A stretch of 25,745 nt of DNA, from the IMG/VR virus record IMGVR_UViG_3300024520_003753, positions 1 to 25,745 of that record. The stretch is one strand, 5' to 3'. This document shows positions 21,668-25,745 of this stretch, piece by piece (positions within the stretch are counted from its first letter, which is position 1; every line of letters starts with the position of its first letter). A program made the position numbers and the translations under genes. The notes under the pieces are model-generated. The model was not told the origin of the DNA, did not search any database, and saw only the letters and a program-made list of their open reading frames with translations. Origin of the DNA: a virus.

Positions 21668-23553
21668 TGGCTTTCGATATAAAGACTGCAAAACCTGTCG
21701 GTTTTGATATAGCAACAGCGAAGCCATTCGAAGGATTAACAGGAGACCCTGATGTTCCAATAGCAAGAGGGGGTGCTGGCGGAGGGTTTGGCAGGGTTGA
21801 AACATTAGGACAATTCGGGACAAGAGCTGTACAGAATGTAGGTGAAGAAGTACAAGGAATTGCTACTGTTATAGCTCATCCTATACAGACAGCAAAGAGT
21901 TTAAAAGACCTTGCTATAGGAATAGCTGCTCCTTTGATACCAGGAGATCAGCCACAAGAAGAAATCCTTGTTGCTATAGAAGATCAGTTAAGAGAAAATT
22001 TCGGCACTATAGATAAAGCAAAGCAGACATTCCTGAGAAACCCCGTAAGTGTGGCACTGGCTGTATCAGCGGCATTTACTGGGTTAGGGGGAATTTTTTC
22101 GTTGGGGAGTAAGGCGGCTAAAATTGCAGGGTTAACACGAACAGCAAAAGCAGCCGCTACTACAGGCAAAGTTGTTTCGCGAGTAGGTGCGGAAATAAGT
22201 CCTATTACACAGGCAACAAGACTTGCTGGGAGTGTGATAAAGGGGGCTGGCAAAGTTGGGACTCCTTTTGCTGGTAGTGTTGATAATTCAATAAGAGCTG
22301 CGGAGACACGGCTGGGTGTTGAGCTGCCGGCATCGGCGGTAAGTAAATCACCTGCGGTACAGGTAGCTGAGAGCGCGTTTGCCAAGAGTTTTTTTGGACA
22401 AGGTATTTTTAATAGGATAAATAAAGTTGGGGATGATCTGGTAAAAATAGCAGATAATGTAGTAGGTGGGGCTGCAAAGACATCTGATTTGTCTGTTGCT
22501 GGAAGAATGATTGCACAGGGCAAAAAAAGTTTTCAGTCTAAGTGGATGAATTTAAAAAACACGTTGTATTCAAAAGCTAAATTTCCGAAAGATTTAAAAG
22601 TTACACCGAAGAAATCATTGGATTTCGCAAAAGAAATATTGGAGGGAGAAATAAAAGCGTCGAAGTTTGCAGGTAAAACTAAAGGATTAAAATTTTGGGA
22701 AGATAAGGTTAAGCGATTAGCACAAGAAGGAAATATTGATGAGTTAAAAAGTTTCCTACAAAAATTAAACAGAGATATATCTTCTAAGGCTGATCCAGTT
22801 GTGACAGGATTTCAAGGAGAACTGAGAAAATTAGCGGTAATTATATCTGAGGATATTGATGATGTTTTAAAAATTCAACATCCTGGGTTGGCAAGGAACA
22901 TTGATAGAGCTAATAAAGTATATAAAATAGGCATAGAAAAACTTAATTCTCAATGGGGTAAACAAATAAAGAAGTTTGCAGACGCAAAACAATATGACAA
23001 AATTATTCCTGCTCTTATAAATCCAAATACATCTCTTGATGATATACCAAGAATTATGCAAGTCGTTGGCGAACAAAATAGACCTATTATACAAGCGACA
23101 ACTTTAAGAGGCTTATTTAAAAAATCAATTGATCCTGTAACTAATGTATTTAAACCAACATCTTTGGCACAAGAGATGAAAAAATTTAGTCATCCAAAAC
23201 TACAGGCAATACTATCACCTGAGCAATATCAAAAACTTAATGATTTGGCTAAAGTTACTGGTGCGTTATCAAAGACACAAAGAGTTATAGGTGGTTCCCA
23301 GACATTCTTTTTAGTAAAACAATTTGGACAACTTGGATTGTTGTTTACAAATCCAATGCAAGCTTTAGGTATCATGCTTGGTGATATTATTATGACAAAG
23401 TTTCTTGGATCAAAAGCAGGACAAAAATTTCTTACAGAGGGTTTTGATTTTGGAGTGAGAGCGGGAAGAGCTATACAAAAAGCAGCACCAGCAACAGGTG
23501 CAACGGGTGCTGTTACTAGACAATTAGGCAGATCAGGAGAACTGGAGAGATAA
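21667..23553 (+). CDS. Probable ejection protein 3, large, with hydrophobic segments
   Basis: The 628-residue product starts with two near-copies of FDI-[KA]-TAKP (residues 3-10 and 13-20) and has a hydrophobic Ala/Gly segment (about 126-156, NPVSVALAVSAAFTGLGG). A long charged helical part follows, and there is another hydrophobic stretch near the end (FTNPMQALGIMLGDIIM). Membrane-active segments in a long helical virion protein are the hallmark of ejection proteins that form a transenvelope tube. There is no muralytic motif. The base composition changes inside the gene: about half GC near 22200 but about 25-30% in samples near 23000-23160. The gene overlaps the previous one by one base. Confidence 0.65.
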   Translation: MAFDIKTAKPVGFDIATAKPFEGLTGDPDVPIARGGAGGGFGRVETLGQFGTRAVQNVGEEVQGIATVIAHPIQTAKSLKDLAIGIAAPLIPGDQPQEEILVAIEDQLRENFGTIDKAKQTFLRNPVSVALAVSAAFTGLGGIFSLGSKAAKIAGLTRTAKAAATTGKVVSRVGAEISPITQATRLAGSVIKGAGKVGTPFAGSVDNSIRAAETRLGVELPASAVSKSPAVQVAESAFAKSFFGQGIFNRINKVGDDLVKIADNVVGGAAKTSDLSVAGRMIAQGKKSFQSKWMNLKNTLYSKAKFPKDLKVTPKKSLDFAKEILEGEIKASKFAGKTKGLKFWEDKVKRLAQEGNIDELKSFLQKLNRDISSKADPVVTGFQGELRKLAVIISEDIDDVLKIQHPGLARNIDRANKVYKIGIEKLNSQWGKQIKKFADAKQYDKIIPALINPNTSLDDIPRIMQVVGEQNRPIIQATTLRGLFKKSIDPVTNVFKPTSLAQEMKKFSHPKLQAILSPEQYQKLNDLAKVTGALSKTQRVIGGSQTFFLVKQFGQLGLLFTNPMQALGIMLGDIIMTKFLGSKAGQKFLTEGFDFGVRAGRAIQKAAPATGATGAVTRQLGRSGELER

Positions 23554-23832
23554 ATGGCAAACACAACATATAACACTGTAACAGTAGCAGCATCAGCCAC
23601 CGCAGTAGTAGGAGGCAGTTCAGCCCGCAAGGGTATGCTGATAGTAAACTTGAGCGAGACTGTGACTGTGTACGTAGGCCCTGATACGAGTATAACTACA
23701 GCTAACGCCTTGCCTATTCTACCCTTGGCAACCATGTCATTATCAGGCTATGCTGAGGCATGGAAGGGGCCTGTGTACGCTATTGTGAGCAGTGGGACTT
23801 TAGACCTTCGTTTCTGGGAGTGGGGCCAATGA
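23554..23832 (+). CDS. Small beta-sandwich virion protein
   Basis: The 92-residue product starts directly after the upstream TAA. Val-rich strands (VTVAASATAVV, MLIVNLSETVTVYVGPD) and a closing LDLRFWEWG give a compact beta-sandwich. The order of strands (hydrophobic Val strand, Arg-turn, aliphatic strand, VY-G, Thr/Ser strand) resembles the mature part of the signal-peptide protein at 8394. It has no signal itself. A head-fibre, decoration or host-binding role is possible; many phages carry small proteins of this fold near the fibre genes. Confidence 0.65.
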   Translation: MANTTYNTVTVAASATAVVGGSSARKGMLIVNLSETVTVYVGPDTSITTANALPILPLATMSLSGYAEAWKGPVYAIVSSGTLDLRFWEWGQ

Positions 23833-24020
23833 CAGTAGAAATCAAACGACCAGGATTCACTAAAGCACAATTAAACGCTTTATATCTGTTATTAGATACA
23901 AGCAACGATCCTCTTACAGGAGAGCTAGTAATTACCCCGTCTTCTGGCAGCACCGCACTGAGGGCAGACAAGAATATAGTGCTTAAAAGCGGGTTTAAGC
24001 TCATAATGGATGGTGCTTAA
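23829..24020 (+). CDS. 63-residue protein of unknown function
   Basis: The start is the ATG of an ATGA overlap with the upstream gene; the frame opens further upstream at 23760, but that stretch lies wholly inside the beta-sandwich gene and is not supported. The product has a helix (KAQLNALYLLLDTS) then a strand-rich part (TGELVITPSSGSTALRADKNIVLKSGFKLIMDG). The latter resembles short beta repeats of fibre shafts. A fibre-base or chaperone role is a guess. Its stop overlaps the next ATG (TAATG), giving tight coupling to the glycosyltransferase that follows. Confidence 0.6.
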   Translation: MTVEIKRPGFTKAQLNALYLLLDTSNDPLTGELVITPSSGSTALRADKNIVLKSGFKLIMDGA

Positions 24021-24898
24021 TGCCTATCGTGAGTGTGGTAATTCCTGCGAACAACGAGAAGTACCTTCAGCAGACTATTAGCTCGATATTAGGCTCGTGT
24101 GCCCGTGAGATAGAGATTATAGCGGTACTGGATGGCTACTGGCCTGACCCTCCGATACAGGATGATAAGCGGGTTACGTTGATCCATCACTCAGAGTCTA
24201 GGGGACAGAGACAGGCAATCAATGAGGCTGCGAAGATAGCGAGGGGTAAGTATATTCTAAAGACTGACGCTCATTCTATGTTTGACCAAGGATTTGATGT
24301 GAAGTTAGCAGAGGATTGCGAGTATGACTGGACAGTGATCCCGACTATGATAAACTTGGATGCAGAGAAATGGCAACCCAAGTGGGGAAAGAAGACAGAT
24401 TTCATGTGGATTAGGTCTCCTGAAGCCAAGGATAAACCATTCAGACACTGTTACTGGGATGGTAGATGTGCGAAGGAGTACCCAGAATTGTATAGACTAC
24501 ATAAGAAGATGGACTACCGTAAAGGTGACATCTGTGACGTAATGACAGGGCAGGGAGCTTGTTTTTTCATGCACTTGGATAGGTTCTGGGAATTGGGTGG
24601 AATGGATGAAAAACATGGTAGCTGGGGAGCTATGGGAGTAGAGGTAGCCTTGAAAGCATGGTTAAGTGGTGGCTCACATAAAGTAAATAAGAAGACATGG
24701 TTCTCTCACTGGTTCAGAGGTGGTGGTGGGCCAGGATTCCCTTACAAGATAAGCGGTAGTGACCAGCATAAGGCAAGAAAGTATTCAATAGATTTCTGGA
24801 TGAACAACAGATGGGCGTTACAAACCAGACCTATCAAATGGCTTGTGGATAAGTTCGCACCATTACCGACTTGGGGTGACACATGCTCTCAATCATAA
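24020..24898 (+). CDS. GT2 glycosyltransferase with DxH motif (pp-GalNAcT-like layout)
   Basis: The 292-residue GT-A enzyme opens PIVSVVIPANNEKYLQQTI (2-20). It has the metal-binding DAH at 83-85 in LKTDAHSMF, and a later GSWGAMGVEVALKAWLSGG, the order of motifs (DxH, then Gly-Trp-Gly with Glu) seen in polypeptide GalNAc-transferase-type GT2 enzymes. No lectin domain follows. The TAATG start and the 16-base overlap with the next gene tie it to its paralog. Donor and acceptor are unknown, but this kind of fold can glycosylate protein as well as glycan. Short His and Trp-rich stretches near the end may line the acceptor site. Confidence 0.83.
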   Translation: MPIVSVVIPANNEKYLQQTISSILGSCAREIEIIAVLDGYWPDPPIQDDKRVTLIHHSESRGQRQAINEAAKIARGKYILKTDAHSMFDQGFDVKLAEDCEYDWTVIPTMINLDAEKWQPKWGKKTDFMWIRSPEAKDKPFRHCYWDGRCAKEYPELYRLHKKMDYRKGDICDVMTGQGACFFMHLDRFWELGGMDEKHGSWGAMGVEVALKAWLSGGSHKVNKKTWFSHWFRGGGGPGFPYKISGSDQHKARKYSIDFWMNNRWALQTRPIKWLVDKFAPLPTWGDTCSQS

Positions 24899-25647
24899 TC
24901 CCTTCATACAAAGAACCTTATTTAGACAAGACCATAGATTCGTTCTTCGATAACGCTGTAGGCGAGATTGAGGTCATCGTAGTGCATGACGGGTATATCC
25001 CCAAAGACCCGATCAAGAACTCGCAACGTGTGAGACAAATATATATCAGCAAGAATGTAGGGATGAGGGAGACTATAAACACAGGAGTGAGTTATGCGGA
25101 AGGCAAGTATCTCATACGTGCTGACGCTCATATCAAGATGGGTGAAGGTTATGATAAAATACTTACGAGTACCATAAAAGATGATTGGATAGTGACCCCA
25201 AGAAGATACAAGCTAGACCCTGTGACATGGGATGTTATAGGTACTCCCATAGACTATGAGAAGCTGGTTATCTTGGGGAACAGGAACAAGTTTGCATCCC
25301 AGACATGGAGATTGAGAGACATAGAACGAGCTGATAAGATGATAGACGAGACTATGGCGATGCAAGGGAGCTTTTGGTGTATGACCCGCAAACATTGGGA
25401 CAAGGTTATAGTGAAGCTAGACCCAAAGTACGGGACACATTATCAGGACTCAGTAGAGATGGTCTTCAAGACGTGGCAAGCAGGTGGGAAACTTATGTTG
25501 AACAAGAACACATGGTTTGCACATAAACACAGGAAGTTTAAACGGACACATAATCTAAAAGGTAAAGATTCAAACGCATCGTTTGCATACGCCCTCAAAG
25601 TATGGGGAGATTATTACAGAGGCACGGTACTGAAAAAATGGTTATAG
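24883..25647 (+). CDS. GT2 glycosyltransferase, paralog of the upstream gene
   Basis: The 254-residue enzyme aligns with its neighbour along most of its length: LSIIIPSYKEPYLDKTIDS opposite SVVIPANNEKYLQQTIS, then DGYIP, GMRETIN, and the metal-binding DAH at 81-83 (in IRADAHIKM). The late acidic region is YQDSVEMVFKTWQAGG, where the upstream paralog has VEVALKAWLSGG, so a Glu before an aromatic/Trp pair is kept. TQEH-like residues near the C-terminus are replaced by KHRKFKRTHN. The two overlap by 16 bases and arose by duplication. Different donors are likely, since the middle regions differ. Confidence 0.83.
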   Translation: MLSIIIPSYKEPYLDKTIDSFFDNAVGEIEVIVVHDGYIPKDPIKNSQRVRQIYISKNVGMRETINTGVSYAEGKYLIRADAHIKMGEGYDKILTSTIKDDWIVTPRRYKLDPVTWDVIGTPIDYEKLVILGNRNKFASQTWRLRDIERADKMIDETMAMQGSFWCMTRKHWDKVIVKLDPKYGTHYQDSVEMVFKTWQAGGKLMLNKNTWFAHKHRKFKRTHNLKGKDSNASFAYALKVWGDYYRGTVLKKWL

Positions 25648-25745
25648 ACTACAACAGCCAAGAGTACGCAAAGACACAGATCAAAGGTGAGATCATACCT
25701 GTGAAGAGAGCTGAGTTACCCAAGAGACACAGGAAAGGTTCTCTC
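25638..25745 (+). CDS. Unidentified protein, 3' partial
   Basis: An ATG at 25638 inside the previous gene's end starts a frame open to the window edge, 36 residues in all. The visible part (MVIDYNSQEYAKTQIKG, then PVKRAELPKRHRKGS) is basic, with no recognisable domain. The overlap with the glycosyltransferase is ten bases, in keeping with the genome's style. The next bases would decide what it is. Confidence 0.45.
   Translation, partial: MVIDYNSQEYAKTQIKGEIIPVKRAELPKRHRKGSL

Noticed and set aside
415-25395. Many open frames on the - strand (for example 961-1290, 13771-14229, 20830-21321, 21984-22523, 23229-23735)
   Set aside because: Each lies antisense to a well-supported + strand gene, has no recognisable motif or ribosome site, and reads as Ser/Leu-rich shadow sequence.
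1-25745. tRNA genes, CRISPR arrays, insertion sequences, integrase or attachment sites
   Set aside because: Reading both strands showed no cloverleaf-like stretch, no spaced direct repeats, no transposase or integrase motif and no terminal inverted repeats. The coding density leaves almost no room for them.

Overview
This window is a gene-dense stretch of a tailed double-stranded DNA phage or prophage genome. About 37 protein genes lie on the + strand, mostly joined by ATGA or TAATG overlaps or by gaps under 50 bases. The order is terminase, portal, scaffold, coat protein, then tail adaptor, beta-propeller-like tail protein, S74-type fibre and three ejection-type proteins. No tape-measure, sheath or tail-tube gene is visible, so a short-tailed (podovirus-like, P22-style) virion is the best reading. 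A lipobox protein and two proteins with Sec-type signal peptides point weakly to a Gram-negative host. No integrase, repressor, tRNA or CRISPR array is seen. The host cannot be named from the sequence.

Layout. 2-4520: terminase large subunit (5' end cut by the window), portal, a zinc-ribbon protein, a 50-residue protein and the scaffold. 4543-6831: major capsid protein, three tandem paralogous 85-89 residue proteins and a further small head protein, most with strong Shine-Dalgarno sites. 6836-6867: a GC-rich hairpin closes this block. 6881-16219: an inserted-looking enzyme block with a small zinc ribbon, two GT-A glycosyltransferases, two exported proteins, a holin-like and a lipoprotein gene, a GT-B-like glycosyltransferase, a class I methyltransferase, two B12-binding-type radical SAM enzymes, a SPASM-type radical SAM enzyme, another GT-B-like glycosyltransferase and a two-zinc-site protein. 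16229-23553: tail adaptor, beta-propeller protein, S74 fibre, a 48-residue helical protein and three ejection-type proteins. 23554-25745: two small proteins, two paralogous GT2 glycosyltransferases with a DxH motif, and the start of one more gene.

The main point of interest is the set of six glycosyltransferases, one methyltransferase and three radical SAM enzymes embedded in, and trailing, the virion-structure operon. The enzymes lack obvious membrane segments, and no sugar-nucleotide synthesis, polysaccharide export or DNA-base modification genes are visible beside them. I infer that they build or attach a modified glycan, using host sugar nucleotides, to a virion protein or a host surface molecule. 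The tandem head proteins, fibre and exported fibre-like proteins are candidate targets. This is inference: the sequence shows the enzymes and their placement, not the product.
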